A stretch of DNA of 64,000 nt from Fervidicella metallireducens AeB. Lineage in GTDB: Bacteria; Bacillota; Clostridia; Clostridiales; Caloramatoraceae. Below the pieces are notes generated by a model. The model did no database searches. It was not told the DNA's origin and saw only the letters and a list, made by a program, of their open reading frames with translations. Positions 50,569 through 60,390 of this stretch are shown here, one piece after another (within the stretch, counting starts at the first letter, position 1; each line of letters begins with the position of its first letter). The DNA lies in the NCBI RefSeq assembly GCF_000601455.1, contig NZ_AZQP01000006.1, positions 1-64,000 on the forward strand, given 5' to 3'. The translations under genes were made by a program, and so were the position numbers.

Positions 50569-51630
50569 AAAACATTACATCATACCAATCTTCGTTTCAC
50601 ACAGAGGTTGCCCACACGACTGTGTGTTTTGTAATCAAAAAAAATAACTGGTAGAGAAGCTGAGATAGATTGCAAGGATGTTGAAGGAATAATTAGAGAA
50701 CACTTAAAAACAATTGATAGAAAAAATGCTTTTGTAGAAGTTTCATTTTTTGGGGGTAGTTTTACAGGTATTCCCATAGTTCAACAAAATCAATTACTTG
50801 CTGTGGCAAATAATGCACTCAGCAATGGCCTTATAGATGCTATAAGATTGTCAACACGACCTGATTATATAAGCGAAGAAATACTTTTGAATCTGAAAAA
50901 ACATAACGTCAAAATTATCGAATTAGGGGTACAATCTATGGATGATGAAGTGCTTATGCTCTCTGAACGAGGCCACAGTCAGGAGGATGTTGTTAATTCG
51001 TCTAGATTAATCAAAAGTTATGGCTTTGAACTAGGACTTCAAATGATGATAGGGCTTCCTGGAGATAATGAAGAAAAAGATATGGAAACAGCAAGAAAAA
51101 TAATAAAACTAAACCCAGATTTTGTAAGGATTTATCCAACACTAGTTATAAAGAAAACAAGTTTAGAAGAAATGTTTATTAAAGGTGAATATATTCCATT
51201 AGAGTTAGAAGACGCAGTTAGTATTTCAAAGAAGTTATATAAAGAATTCATAAGAAGTAGGATTGATGTGATAAGGCTTGGGCTTCAGGTAACAGAACAA
51301 ATAAATTCCGGAAAGGATGTTGTTGCAGGCCCTTTCCATCCGGCTTTTAGAGAACTGGTTGAGTCATCTTTATTAAATGATATGATAAAGTATGTGATAA
51401 ATAAAGAGTTTAAAGATTCCTCAAATATTGAAATATCGATTTCACCAAAAGACATATCAAAACTTTATGCCGACAAAAAAAGATATTTTAATGAGATAAT
51501 AAAAGAATTTAATACAAAAAATATTAAGATACGACAAGTTAAAGAGATTAATAGCTATACATTGGCATTTTACGACAATAATTATTTTCGAAAAATGTCA
51601 TTATATGACTATGTAAAATTGGAAAAATAA
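50561..51630 (+). pseudogene. Elp3-like radical SAM protein, one-base frameshift
   Basis: Radical SAM enzyme with the cluster motif CPHDCVFC near the N-terminus (MTKKHYIIPIFVSHRGCPHD). Related clostridial genes next to rnc are annotated as Elp3-like; the substrate is unknown. The frame ends at codon 28. Adding one A to the A8 run at 50637-50644 gives CNQKKITGREAEI and a continuous product to 51630 of 356 residues with VSFFGGSFTGI, LSTRPDYI and LGVQSMDDEVL. Without repair the remaining frame lacks the cluster and would be inactive. The start overlaps rnc, so the two are coupled. Confidence 0.85.
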
Positions 51631-51632
51631 AG

Positions 51633-51658
51633 AAGGGATTTTTGTGAAAATGCAGAAT
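51633..51658 (+). promoter_or_regulatory. Possible sigma-H promoter of spoVS
   Basis: AAGGGATTT and GCAGAAT resemble the sigma-H elements, but the spacing of ten bases is one short. spoVS of B. subtilis is under sigma H. Confidence 0.35.
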
Positions 51659-51704
51659 ATTTATACTATACTCTACAGAGAAGTTTATGGAGGAGGAATA
51701 GTAT

Positions 51705-51965
51705 ATGGAAGTACTAAAAGTATCTGCTCAATCACAACCTAAGGCGGTAGCAGGAGCGCTTGCTGCAGTCCTCAGAGAAAGAGCATCAGCAGAGGTTCAG
51801 GCTGTTGGTGCAGGGGCTGTAAATCAAGCTGTTAAGGCTATTGCAATAACAAGAGGTTTTGTTGCGCCAAACGGAATTGATCTTGTTGTCATTCCAGCTT
51901 TTTCTGAAATTCAAATAGAAGGAGAAGAAAGAACAGCAATTAAATTCATTGTGGAGCCAAGATAA
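51705..51965 (+). CDS. spoVS: Stage V sporulation protein S
   Basis: 86 residues of the SpoVS/Alba-like family: MEVLKVSAQSQPKAVAGALA and GFVAPNGIDLVVIPAF. A nucleic-acid-binding fold; in B. subtilis it affects septation and spore coat assembly. GGAGGAA precedes the ATG. Confidence 0.96.
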   Translation: MEVLKVSAQSQPKAVAGALAAVLRERASAEVQAVGAGAVNQAVKAIAITRGFVAPNGIDLVVIPAFSEIQIEGEERTAIKFIVEPR

Positions 51966-52182
51966 AAATGATTATTAATAGATTCAGATAGTTGAAAAAT
52001 ATATTTGAATCTTATTTAAAGAGATTTTTGGAAATATGGTCTACAAATAATCATTAAAAAGGTTATTAATTGGACCTGAGTAGGGAATTTTAAAGTTATT
52101 TTCTAAGAACATAGAACTTTTGGGTGACTACTTATAGTGGGATATCTCAAAAGTTCTAGTATTTTTTGTGTTATTTAGCAGA
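51966..52182 (+). other. Structured gene-free stretch between spoVS and smc
   Basis: No gene is visible. Foldable elements in order are GATTCA/TGAATC near 51983-52012, GGTC/GACC with an inner AATAA/TTATT near 52038-52076, and the terminator stem TAGAACTTTTG/CAAAAGTTCTA at 52112-52158 followed by ATTTTTT. It could be the 3' part of the spoVS transcript or a separate small RNA. It matches no riboswitch that I recognise. Confidence 0.45.
52112..52167 (+). terminator. Intrinsic terminator between spoVS and smc
   Basis: Eleven-bp stem TAGAACTTTTG/CAAAAGTTCTA, long loop, then GTATTTTTTG. Confidence 0.75.
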
Positions 52183-52211
52183 TTGACAATAAACTTAATA
52201 AATTTTAAAAT
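52183..52211 (+). promoter_or_regulatory. smc promoter
   Basis: TTGACA, 17 bases, TAAAAT. The predicted start near 52218 is only ten bases before the terminator-like hairpin at 52228. Confidence 0.8.
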
Positions 52212-52227
52212 TAAAATAATGTTTGAG

Positions 52228-52257
52228 GGATTTGTCCACCCGGGTGAATCCTTTTTT
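52228..52257 (+). terminator. Terminator-like hairpin in the smc leader
   Basis: GGATT/AATCC enclosing CACCCGGGTG, followed by six T. It lies between the smc promoter and smc, so it may attenuate smc. Confidence 0.6.
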
Positions 52258-52296
52258 ATTGGTTTGAGATACAATTGAAGTAAGTGAGGTGTTAAT

Positions 52297-55200
52297 TTGT
52301 ATCTAAAGAGATTAGAAGTTAAAGGATTTAAGTCCTTTGCAGATAAAGTAGATTTAGAATTTGGAAAAGGAATCACAGCTATAGTAGGTCCAAATGGAAG
52401 CGGAAAGAGTAATATTTCAGATGCTATTAGATGGGTACTTGGGGAACAGAGTGCAAAAACACTTCGTGGCGGAAAAATGGAGGATGTTATTTTCTCAGGA
52501 ACTGAAAATAGAAAAGCATTAGGCTGTGCAGAAGTTTCTTTAACAATTGATAATACAAATAAAATTTTGCCATTAGAATACAGTGAAATTACTGTCACAC
52601 GTCGCTTATACAGGTCAGGTGAAAGTGAATATTTAATTAATAATACAATAGTAAGATTAAAAGATATAGTAGAACTTTTTATGGATACTGGAATAGGGAA
52701 AGATGGGTACTCATTAATTGGACAGGGTAAGATTGATGAAATATTGAGTACAAAATCAGAGGAGAGGAGAAATATTTTTGAAGAAGCTGCAGGTATTGTA
52801 AAGTATAAAACAAGAAAACAAGAGGCAGAAAGAAAATTAGAAAATACAAAACAAAATTTGATTAGGCTTAATGACATAATTAATGAACTTGAAGAACAAA
52901 TAGAACCTTTGCGTAAACAATCGGATATTGCAAAAAAGTACCTTACCTTAAGGGAAGAACTTAAACAATTAGAAATAAATGTTATGATGCATAATTATGG
53001 TATTAATGAAGAAAAATTAAAAAAACATAATAGCGACATCAAAGAGCTAACTGAAGGTAAGAGTGAATTAGATAAAGAAAGACAACTTATTATAGATAAA
53101 ATTGAAGAGCTAAAAAAAAGATTAGAGCATTACGATAATATATTTAAAGAAACAAATGACCAAAGATTTAATGCTGAAAAGGGACTTGAAAATAAACAGG
53201 GAACATTGAAATTGTTAAATGAACGCTGTGATAATTATAATAAGGAATGTATAAGATTAACAGGTCTTCTTGAAGAAGAAGGAGACTTAGTAGTTCAAAT
53301 GCACAACGAACAAGAGAATTTAATAAATGAGAAAGGCAGAGTAGAATTAGAAGTCCTTGAAATTGAGGAAAACTTAAAGGAAATAAATAGAGAGTACGAA
53401 ATAACACAAAAGAGTTGCATAGACTTTGAAAAAACAATAGAAAATAGTAAAGCAGATATTATTCAGATATTAGGATATATATCGGATATAAACAATAAGA
53501 CAACTTCTGCAGAAGCCACAGTTGAGAATATAAAAAATAGAAGTATGCAATTAAAGAAAGAGATAGAAGTAAAAAAAGAAAAGCTTAATTTGACTACGGA
53601 TGAAATAGAAAAATCCAGTGGGAATATAAATAATAACAGTGAAGAGCTTTTTCAATTAAATGATAGAAAAAATGAAATGAACAAAAAAATAGAGATTTTA
53701 GAAAAGGAAAAAAATAGTTTAATAAGGGAAAAAAATGAATGCTTTGAGAATTTGAAAATTTATGAAGCAAAGTTCAAAACTTTGAATGAAATGGAAAAGG
53801 ACATGGAAGGGTTTAACAGAGCAGTTAAATCTATTATTAAGAACTACAAGGATGATGCAAAAGTTTTTGGGACAGTTAGTGATCTGATTAAAGTTCCAAC
53901 TGGATACGAAATAGCAATTGAGATTGCACTTGGTTCATCTATACAGAATATAGTTGTAGATTCGGAAAATACTGCATCTCAAATGATAAAATATTTAAAG
54001 CAGAACAATGCAGGTAGGGCAACATTTTTGCCATTATCTACAATAAAACCAAGGAATATAAGTCTGGATAAGCATACAAAAGAAATTGAAGGGTATCTTG
54101 GTATTGCTGCTGACATTGTTAGTTATAATGCTAAATTTACAAATCCTATTTCAAATCTCTTAGGGAGAGTAATAATAAGTAAGGATTTAGCCAGCGCACA
54201 GAGGATTGCTAGAATTACTGACTATTTGTATAGGATTGTCACCCTAGAAGGGGATGTTATTAACGCAGGTGGTTCATTTACCGGTGGAAGTACTAATATG
54301 AAGAACACAGGTGTCTTTACAAGAAAAAATGAAATAATGGAATTATCAGTCAGAATAGAAGAACAAAAGGAATTGTTGAAAAAAAGTGAAGAAAAATCAT
54401 TAAATATAGACAAGGATTTAAATTCATATAAAGACATTTTAAGAAAAATAGAGAGCGAAATACAGTCTTATACAATTAAAATACAAACTGAGAAAAATAA
54501 AATTGAAGTGTTACAAAGGGAAAAAGATACAATCTTTGAAACAATAAAGGAAATTGAAATGGAGATTTCCCATAATGAATCAGAAATTCATAGAAATATT
54601 GAAAATATAAAATCAAATACGTTATTACTAGAAAAATATGAAATAGAGCATGAAAATATAAATAAAAAAATCGAAACTTTTCAAAACGATTATAAAAATT
54701 TACAAATTTATAAAGAAGAAGTATGGGATAAATTAACAAAACAAAAAATAATCTTAGCTGATAAGATGAAGACGATGGAAATATTGGCTGATAAAATAAG
54801 AGATTTAGAAAGTCAGATAAACAACAGGAATAAGAAAAAAATATTTTATGAAGAACAACTGAATGAGTCAATTAAGGGTCTGGAGTTTACAAAAAATGAG
54901 ATTAAAAATTTAATTGCGGATATTCAAAAATCTGCGGAACTTATTATTGAATTAAAGGATAAAATAATTTCAATAGAAAATACGAAAAAAGAATTATCAA
55001 ATCAATTAATATTAAATGAAAAACAAAAATCTGTAATTGAAGAAAACATAAATAGTACAATTCAATCAATATATAAATTAGAAGTTGTAAAATCAAAATT
55101 GGAAACAGAGATAGAAGCTTTGGCTAATAGGCTCTGGGATGATTATGAGCTGACTATTCCACAGGCAGAAAAATACAAGATAGATATTAGTAATTTTTCC

Positions 55201-55845
55201 GAAGCAAATAAAAAGGTTAATGAACTAAAAAACAGTATAAAATTGCTAGGAGAAGTTAATGTTAATTCTATTGAGGAATTTAAGAGGGTTACAGAAAGAT
55301 ATGAATTTTTAAGTAATCAAAAGTTGGATCTTCAAAAGGCAGAAACTTCATTAATGAGCGTTATTGAAGATATAACAACAAAGATGCAGGAACAGTTTGT
55401 ATCAAAATTTAAAGAAATAAAAGAAAACTTTAATCTAACCTTTAGAGAGTTATTTGGTGGGGGTTATGCTGACCTGAAGTTAGAAGGTGAGGATGTGTTG
55501 AGTTCAGGAATAGACATAATAGTTCAACCGCCTGGTAAAAAACTACAAAGTTTATCTTTGCTTTCAGGGGGAGAGAAAGGGTTATCAGCAATAGCATTAG
55601 TTTTTGCTATATTAAGGATGAAACCCACACCGTTTTGTGTTTTAGATGAGATTGAAGCTGCACTAGATGATGCAAACGTTAATAGGTATGCTGCTTTTTT
55701 AAAGGATTTTGCATTAAAGACTCAATTTATTATAATTACACATAGGAAGGGGTCTATGTCAGTAGCAGATTCATTATATGGAGTTACCATGGAAGAAAAA
55801 GGAGTTTCAAAGATGGTATCTCTTAAATTAAAAGGAGGAATTTAA
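52297..55845 (+). CDS. smc: Chromosome segregation protein SMC
   Basis: A 1182-residue condensin ATPase. Walker A GPNGSGKSN (about 32-40) at the N-terminus, long coiled coils either side of a hinge near 510-670, and at the C-terminus the signature LLSGGEKGLSAIAL and Walker B VLDEIEAALDD. Start is TTG with GTGAGGTG upstream. Two bases before ftsY, the conserved smc-ftsY pair. Confidence 0.97.
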   Translation: MYLKRLEVKGFKSFADKVDLEFGKGITAIVGPNGSGKSNISDAIRWVLGEQSAKTLRGGKMEDVIFSGTENRKALGCAEVSLTIDNTNKILPLEYSEITVTRRLYRSGESEYLINNTIVRLKDIVELFMDTGIGKDGYSLIGQGKIDEILSTKSEERRNIFEEAAGIVKYKTRKQEAERKLENTKQNLIRLNDIINELEEQIEPLRKQSDIAKKYLTLREELKQLEINVMMHNYGINEEKLKKHNSDIKELTEGKSELDKERQLIIDKIEELKKRLEHYDNIFKETNDQRFNAEKGLENKQGTLKLLNERCDNYNKECIRLTGLLEEEGDLVVQMHNEQENLINEKGRVELEVLEIEENLKEINREYEITQKSCIDFEKTIENSKADIIQILGYISDINNKTTSAEATVENIKNRSMQLKKEIEVKKEKLNLTTDEIEKSSGNINNNSEELFQLNDRKNEMNKKIEILEKEKNSLIREKNECFENLKIYEAKFKTLNEMEKDMEGFNRAVKSIIKNYKDDAKVFGTVSDLIKVPTGYEIAIEIALGSSIQNIVVDSENTASQMIKYLKQNNAGRATFLPLSTIKPRNISLDKHTKEIEGYLGIAADIVSYNAKFTNPISNLLGRVIISKDLASAQRIARITDYLYRIVTLEGDVINAGGSFTGGSTNMKNTGVFTRKNEIMELSVRIEEQKELLKKSEEKSLNIDKDLNSYKDILRKIESEIQSYTIKIQTEKNKIEVLQREKDTIFETIKEIEMEISHNESEIHRNIENIKSNTLLLEKYEIEHENINKKIETFQNDYKNLQIYKEEVWDKLTKQKIILADKMKTMEILADKIRDLESQINNRNKKKIFYEEQLNESIKGLEFTKNEIKNLIADIQKSAELIIELKDKIISIENTKKELSNQLILNEKQKSVIEENINSTIQSIYKLEVVKSKLETEIEALANRLWDDYELTIPQAEKYKIDISNFSEANKKVNELKNSIKLLGEVNVNSIEEFKRVTERYEFLSNQKLDLQKAETSLMSVIEDITTKMQEQFVSKFKEIKENFNLTFRELFGGGYADLKLEGEDVLSSGIDIIVQPPGKKLQSLSLLSGGEKGLSAIALVFAILRMKPTPFCVLDEIEAALDDANVNRYAAFLKDFALKTQFIIITHRKGSMSVADSLYGVTMEEKGVSKMVSLKLKGGI

Positions 55846-55846
55846 A

Positions 55847-56752
55847 ATGGGATGGTTTGATAAACTAAAAGAAGGATTGGCTAAAACTAGAGATAGTCTT
55901 ACTGGTAAGGTTGATCAGATACTTTCATTCAGTAGACCAGTTGATGAAGAATTATTAGAGGAGCTTGAGGAAGCGTTAATAATGTCTGATATAGGATTTC
56001 AAACAACAACAGATATTATAAATTTATTAAGAAAAAGGATAAAGGAAAAGAAAGTTTCAGATGCTGAAGAAGTTAAAAAACTCTTGAAAGAAATAATAAT
56101 AGAATTACTTGGAAATGAAGTTAGAAATATTTTACCTGAAAAAACTTTAGCTGTATACATGGTTGTTGGTGTTAACGGAGTAGGTAAAACTACTTCAATT
56201 GGGAAAATGGCTGCTTATTTAAAAAATAAAGGATATAAGGTAATGCTGGCTGCTGGAGATACCTTCAGGGCAGCAGCAATTGATCAGCTTGAAGTATGGG
56301 GAAACAGAAGCGGAATAGATGTTATAAAGCATCAGGAGGGAGCAGATCCTGCTGCAGTAATTTTTGATGCAATTCAGTCTGCAAAGGCTAAGAAAATAGA
56401 TGTATTAATTTGTGATACCGCGGGAAGATTACACAACAAGAAAAATTTAATGGAAGAGTTGAGAAAAATTAATAAAATTATTGAGAGAGAATGTCCTGAT
56501 GCTTATAAGCAGACACTACTTGTGCTAGATGCAACTACAGGTCAGAATGCAACAATACAAGCAAAACAATTTATGGAAGTATCAGATGTTAATGGCATAA
56601 TTCTTACAAAGTTGGATGGAACTGCTAAGGGTGGAATTGTTATAGCAATAAATAATGAATTAAAAATTCCGGTGAAAATGATTGGTGTTGGCGAAGGAAT
56701 AGAAGATCTTCAAGAATTTGACCCAACAGCTTTTGCAAATGCTTTGCTATAG
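55847..56752 (+). CDS. ftsY: Signal recognition particle receptor FtsY
   Basis: The SRP receptor GTPase that docks ribosomes to the membrane. 301 residues: N domain, then G domain with GVNGVGKTTSIGKM, DTAGRLHNK and TKLDGTAKGG. It lacks the long acidic A domain of E. coli FtsY, as usual in Firmicutes. Part of the ftsY-ylxM-ffh targeting set. Confidence 0.97.
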   Translation: MGWFDKLKEGLAKTRDSLTGKVDQILSFSRPVDEELLEELEEALIMSDIGFQTTTDIINLLRKRIKEKKVSDAEEVKKLLKEIIIELLGNEVRNILPEKTLAVYMVVGVNGVGKTTSIGKMAAYLKNKGYKVMLAAGDTFRAAAIDQLEVWGNRSGIDVIKHQEGADPAAVIFDAIQSAKAKKIDVLICDTAGRLHNKKNLMEELRKINKIIERECPDAYKQTLLVLDATTGQNATIQAKQFMEVSDVNGIILTKLDGTAKGGIVIAINNELKIPVKMIGVGEGIEDLQEFDPTAFANALL

Positions 56753-56805
56753 AACATATACAATAAAGATGTGTAATTTACATTTTAAATGTTAAGTAAA
56801 ATTAC

Positions 56806-56834
56806 TTGACAGCTTTAATCCTTTTTGTTATTAT
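56806..56834 (+). promoter_or_regulatory. Promoter for ylxM-ffh
   Basis: TTGACA, 17 bases, TATTAT. The leader before the ylxM start would be only about 15 bases. Confidence 0.8.
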
Positions 56835-56854
56835 CATTTAAGGATGTGTTAAGT

Positions 56855-57187
56855 GTGATTAACAAGTATAGTGAAATAGCATTACTGCTTGATTTTTATG
56901 GAAATCTTTTAACTGAAAAGCAAAGACAAATACTATCCTACCATTTTGAAGAGGATATGTCTTTAGGAGAGATATCTGAATTATTAAATATATCAAGACA
57001 AGCAGTTCACGATGTAGTTAGAAGAAGTGAGAAAATTTTGAGACACTATGAAGATAAACTAGGACTAGTGAGCAGGTTTATTTTGCAGAAGCAAAAATTA
57101 GAAAAAGTTAAAGAAAAATTGTTGGTACAAAATAAGCAGGAATTAATTGAGGTAATTAACTTAATAGATGAGCTTATTGAACAATAA
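56855..57187 (+). CDS. ylxM: YlxM/p13 family helix-turn-helix protein
   Basis: 110 residues; [17 protein letters not shown] and the helix-turn-helix [19 protein letters not shown]. In streptococci it binds the SRP and modulates its GTPase. Starts earlier than 56855 would overlap the -10 box, so the GTG at 56855 after AAGGATG is chosen. Just upstream of ffh, as usual. Confidence 0.9.
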   Translation: MINKYSEIALLLDFYGNLLTEKQRQILSYHFEEDMSLGEISELLNISRQAVHDVVRRSEKILRHYEDKLGLVSRFILQKQKLEKVKEKLLVQNKQELIEVINLIDELIEQ

Positions 57188-57201
57188 TGGGAGGTTTATA
57201 T

Positions 57202-58541
57202 ATGGCTTTTGAAGGTCTTTCCTCAAAATTACAAGAAGCCTTTAAAAAATTAAAGGGTAAGGGTAAGTTAACTGAAAAAGATGTAAAAGATGCTATGAGA
57301 GAAGTAAAGTTAGCTTTGCTTGAAGCTGACGTTAATTATAAAGTTGTTAAGGATTTTATTAATACTGTAAGTGAAAGATCAGTAGGACAGGAAGTAATGG
57401 AAAGCTTAACACCAGCTCAACATGTAATCAAAATAGTAAATGAAGAACTGGTAACTCTTATGGGAAAAACTGAAAGCAAGCTTAATGTTTCGTCTATGCC
57501 ACCGACCATTATTATGTTTGTTGGTTTACAAGGTGCAGGTAAAACAACGATGACAGGAAAACTTGCATTGTACCTGAAAAAACATAACAAAAAGCCATTG
57601 CTAGTTGCTGCTGACGTATATAGGCCAGCTGCAATAAAACAATTACAAGTTCTTGGTAATCAGATTGACGTACCTGTTTTTAGTCTGGGTGATAAAGTTA
57701 GTCCAGTTGATATAGCAAAAGCAGGAGTTGAAAATGCTAAAAAGATTGGTGCTGACTATGTAATAATTGACACAGCAGGAAGATTGCATATAGATGAGCA
57801 GTTGATGGATGAACTCAAGAATATTAAAGAGGCGATAAATCCCAATGATATTATGCTGGTTGTTGATGCAATGACAGGTCAGGATGCTGTGAATGTTGCT
57901 GAACAGTTTAATGCTTCTCTAGATATAACAGGAGTAATTCTTACAAAGTTAGATGGGGACACTAGAGGAGGAGCTGCATTATCAATAAGAGCTGTAACTG
58001 GGAAACCAATAAAATTTGCTGGAGTGGGAGAGAAACTATCTGATTTAGAAGTATTCCATCCTGACAGAATGGCTTCAAGAATACTCGGTATGGGAGATAT
58101 ACTGAGCTTAATTGAAAAAGCTCAGGAAAGCATAGATGAAAAGCAGGCATTGGAGATGCAGAAAAAGCTTATGACGCAACAGTTTACCCTTGATGATTTT
58201 CTGTCACAGATGCAGCAAATGAAAAAGATGGGGCCTTTAAAGGATATTTTAAAAATGGTACCGGGACTTGATTCAGCTAAATTAGGTGATTTAGAAGTAG
58301 ATGAACGGGAAATAGCCCGTACTGAGCAATAATTAAGTCCATGACAAAGCAAGAAAGACAAAATCCATCAATTATTAATGCCAGTAGAAAAAAAAGAATT
58401 GCTGCAGGATCTGGAACAAAAATTCAAGATGTTAATAAGTTGTTAAGTGGATTCGAACAAGCAAGAAAAATGATGAAGCAGTTTTCAGATATGCAAAAAA
58501 ATATGAAAAAAGGGAAATTTAAATTTCCTTTCTTTAAATAA
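57202..58541 (+). pseudogene. ffh: Signal recognition particle protein Ffh, one-base frameshift
   Basis: The SRP54 GTPase that binds signal peptides; essential. NG domain with GLQGAGKTTMTGKL, DTAGRLHID and TKLDGDTRGG, then the Met-rich M domain. The frame stops at 58332 after REIARTEQ. Adding one G beside the G at 58326 reads [16 protein letters not shown] and goes on with [15 protein letters not shown] to KFPFFK at 58541, a product of 446 residues, the normal size. ATG at 57202 follows GGGAGG. As the missing part of the M domain binds 4.5S RNA, a true truncation would be lethal; a sequencing error is the best explanation. Confidence 0.95.
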
Positions 58542-58575
58542 ATAATTTTCTAGACATTTTAAGGAGGTGAGTATA

Positions 58576-58821
58576 ATGGCAGTAAAAATAAGATTAAGAA
58601 GAATGGGTGCAAAAAAAGCTCCTTTCTACAGAGTAGTAGTAGCTGATTCAAGATCACCAAGAGATGGTAAGTTTATAGAAGAAATAGGATTCTACAATCC
58701 TACAACTGAGCCAGCAGAAGTAAAAATTGATTCTGAAAAAGCTAAAAAGTGGATTGCAAATGGTGCACAACCTTCTGATACTGTAAGAAGTCTTTTCAAA
58801 AAGGCAGGTATTATAGAATAA
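58576..58821 (+). CDS. rpsP: 30S ribosomal protein S16
   Basis: 81 residues: [29 protein letters not shown] at 58576 follows AAGGAGGTGAG. Start of the rpsP-khpA part of the ribosomal cluster. Confidence 0.97.
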   Translation: MAVKIRLRRMGAKKAPFYRVVVADSRSPRDGKFIEEIGFYNPTTEPAEVKIDSEKAKKWIANGAQPSDTVRSLFKKAGIIE

Positions 58822-58832
58822 GAGAGGTGCAT

Positions 58833-59063
58833 ATGATGCAAGAATTAGTTTCAGCTATTGCTAAAGCATTAGTTGACAATCCAGAAGCTGTTCAGGTTAA
58901 AGAAATATCCGGAGAGCAGTCAGTGATCATTGAACTGAAGGTAGCTCCAGAGGATATGGGTAAAGTAATTGGTAGACAAGGCAGAATTGCTAAAGCAATA
59001 AGAACAGTTGTTAAGGCGGCTGCTACAAAGGAGAATAAAAGAGTAGTAGTTGAGATAATATAA
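58833..59063 (+). CDS. khpA: KH-domain RNA-binding protein KhpA (YlqC)
   Basis: A 76-residue single KH domain with [15 protein letters not shown] (the GxxG loop). With KhpB/Jag it binds RNA and affects cell elongation in streptococci. Two adjacent ATG codons are possible starts after AGAGAGGTG. Confidence 0.94.
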   Translation: MMQELVSAIAKALVDNPEAVQVKEISGEQSVIIELKVAPEDMGKVIGRQGRIAKAIRTVVKAAATKENKRVVVEII

Positions 59064-59091
59064 AAAGAGTTAGGATTTCCTAACTCTTTTT
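59062..59091 (+). terminator. Intrinsic terminator between khpA and rimM
   Basis: Thirteen-bp stem AAAAAGAGTTAGG/CCTAACTCTTTTT with loop ATTT, overlapping the khpA stop. Confidence 0.85.
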
Positions 59092-59111
59092 AAACATAGA
59101 GGGTGAGAAAA

Positions 59112-59618
59112 ATGATTAATTTTTTAAAAGTTGGTCAAATTATAAATACTCATGGAATCAGAGGAGAAGTTAAAGTTTATCCATTGACAGATGATGTAAA
59201 GCGCTTTAGTTCACTTAAAAAAGTGTTTATTAAAAAAGATGAAGAATATATACCTATAGAAGTTCAGGGAGTAAAATATATAAAGAATTTAGTTATATTA
59301 AAACTTTCAGGCATAGAAGATATGAATGAAGCTATGAGATATAAAAATGTTTTTTTATATGTAGATAGAGAAAATGCAGTAGAACTTTCTGAGGATACTT
59401 ATTTTATTGCTGATCTAATCGGAATTGAAGTTATTGAAGAAGATGGCAGAAAATTAGGCAATATTGTTTCAGTTTTTTCTACTGGTAGTAACGATGTTTA
59501 TGAAATAAAGCAAGAGAACGGTAAAACATTTTTAATTCCTGCTATAAAAGAAGTCGTTAAAAATGTAGATATAGAAAACAAAAAAATGATAGTTAAATTA
59601 TTAGAGGGATTATTATGA
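59112..59618 (+). CDS. rimM: 16S rRNA processing protein RimM
   Basis: 30S maturation factor that binds S19. 168 residues: [22 protein letters not shown], then a PRC-barrel with [12 protein letters not shown] and [14 protein letters not shown] at 59112 after AGAGGGTGAG. Overlaps trmD by four bases. Confidence 0.96.
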   Translation: MINFLKVGQIINTHGIRGEVKVYPLTDDVKRFSSLKKVFIKKDEEYIPIEVQGVKYIKNLVILKLSGIEDMNEAMRYKNVFLYVDRENAVELSEDTYFIADLIGIEVIEEDGRKLGNIVSVFSTGSNDVYEIKQENGKTFLIPAIKEVVKNVDIENKKMIVKLLEGLL

Positions 59619-60361
59619 AGTTTGATGTATTAACTTTATTTCCTGAGATGTTTCAGGTGTTTGAGCACAGTATCATAAAACGTGCAAAAGATAAGGGGAT
59701 ACTCAATATAAATCCAATTAACATAAGGGATTATTCTGGTAATAAACATAAAAAAGTTGATGATTATCCTTATGGCGGAGGTCCAGGTATGGTAATGCAA
59801 GCTGAGCCTATATACAACGTTGTTGAAGCATTACAAAATCAGTACGGGTATAAGCCATTTACGATATTAATGACTCCCAGAGGAAGGAAATATAACCAGA
59901 ATATTGCTAGAGAATTGAGTAGTAAAGAACATGTACTGTTAATTTGTGGACATTATGAAGGCATTGATGAAAGGATAATGCCGCTAGTTGATGATGAAAT
60001 ATCTCTTGGAGATTTTGTACTTACAGGAGGAGAAATTGCTGCAATGGCAGTAATAGATTCTGTTTCAAGATTAGTACCAGGTGTATTGTCATGTAACGAG
60101 AGTTACGAAGATGAGTCATTTTATAACAGTTTACTTGAATATCCTCAATATACGAGACCAGAGGTATATAAAGGAATGAAAGTGCCTGAGGTGCTTTTAT
60201 CAGGTCACCATAAGCTGATTAATGAGTGGAGAAAGTATCAATCTTTAAAAATAACTTATGAAAAAAGACCTGATTTAATAAACAAAACTAAATTGTCAAA
60301 AGAAGAGCTTAAAATTTTAGATAAAATAAAAAAAGATTTAGATGTAAATGTTGATAAATAG
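59615..60361 (+). CDS. trmD: tRNA (guanine(37)-N(1))-methyltransferase
   Basis: Methylates G37 of tRNA to prevent frameshifting. 248-residue SPOUT knot enzyme: [35 protein letters not shown] and [10 protein letters not shown]. The end of the gene carries the rplS promoter. Confidence 0.97.
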   Translation: MKFDVLTLFPEMFQVFEHSIIKRAKDKGILNINPINIRDYSGNKHKKVDDYPYGGGPGMVMQAEPIYNVVEALQNQYGYKPFTILMTPRGRKYNQNIARELSSKEHVLLICGHYEGIDERIMPLVDDEISLGDFVLTGGEIAAMAVIDSVSRLVPGVLSCNESYEDESFYNSLLEYPQYTRPEVYKGMKVPEVLLSGHHKLINEWRKYQSLKITYEKRPDLINKTKLSKEELKILDKIKKDLDVNVDK

Positions 60362-60379
60362 AAAACAATATGATATAAT
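60351..60379 (+). promoter_or_regulatory. rplS promoter
   Basis: TTGATA, 17 bases, TATAAT with TG one base before the -10. It starts inside the last codons of trmD. Confidence 0.85.
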
Positions 60380-60390
60380 TTTCATTGTGT

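Noticed and set aside
52021-52160. T-box or other amino acid riboswitch before smc
   Set aside because: GGGTGACTAC is only loosely like the T-box sequence; the invariant GGTGGNACC is missing and smc is not a usual target.
52128-52877. 249-codon frame antisense to the start of smc
   Set aside because: Long only because the smc coding strand is A-rich; it spans the smc promoter region and has no independent support.
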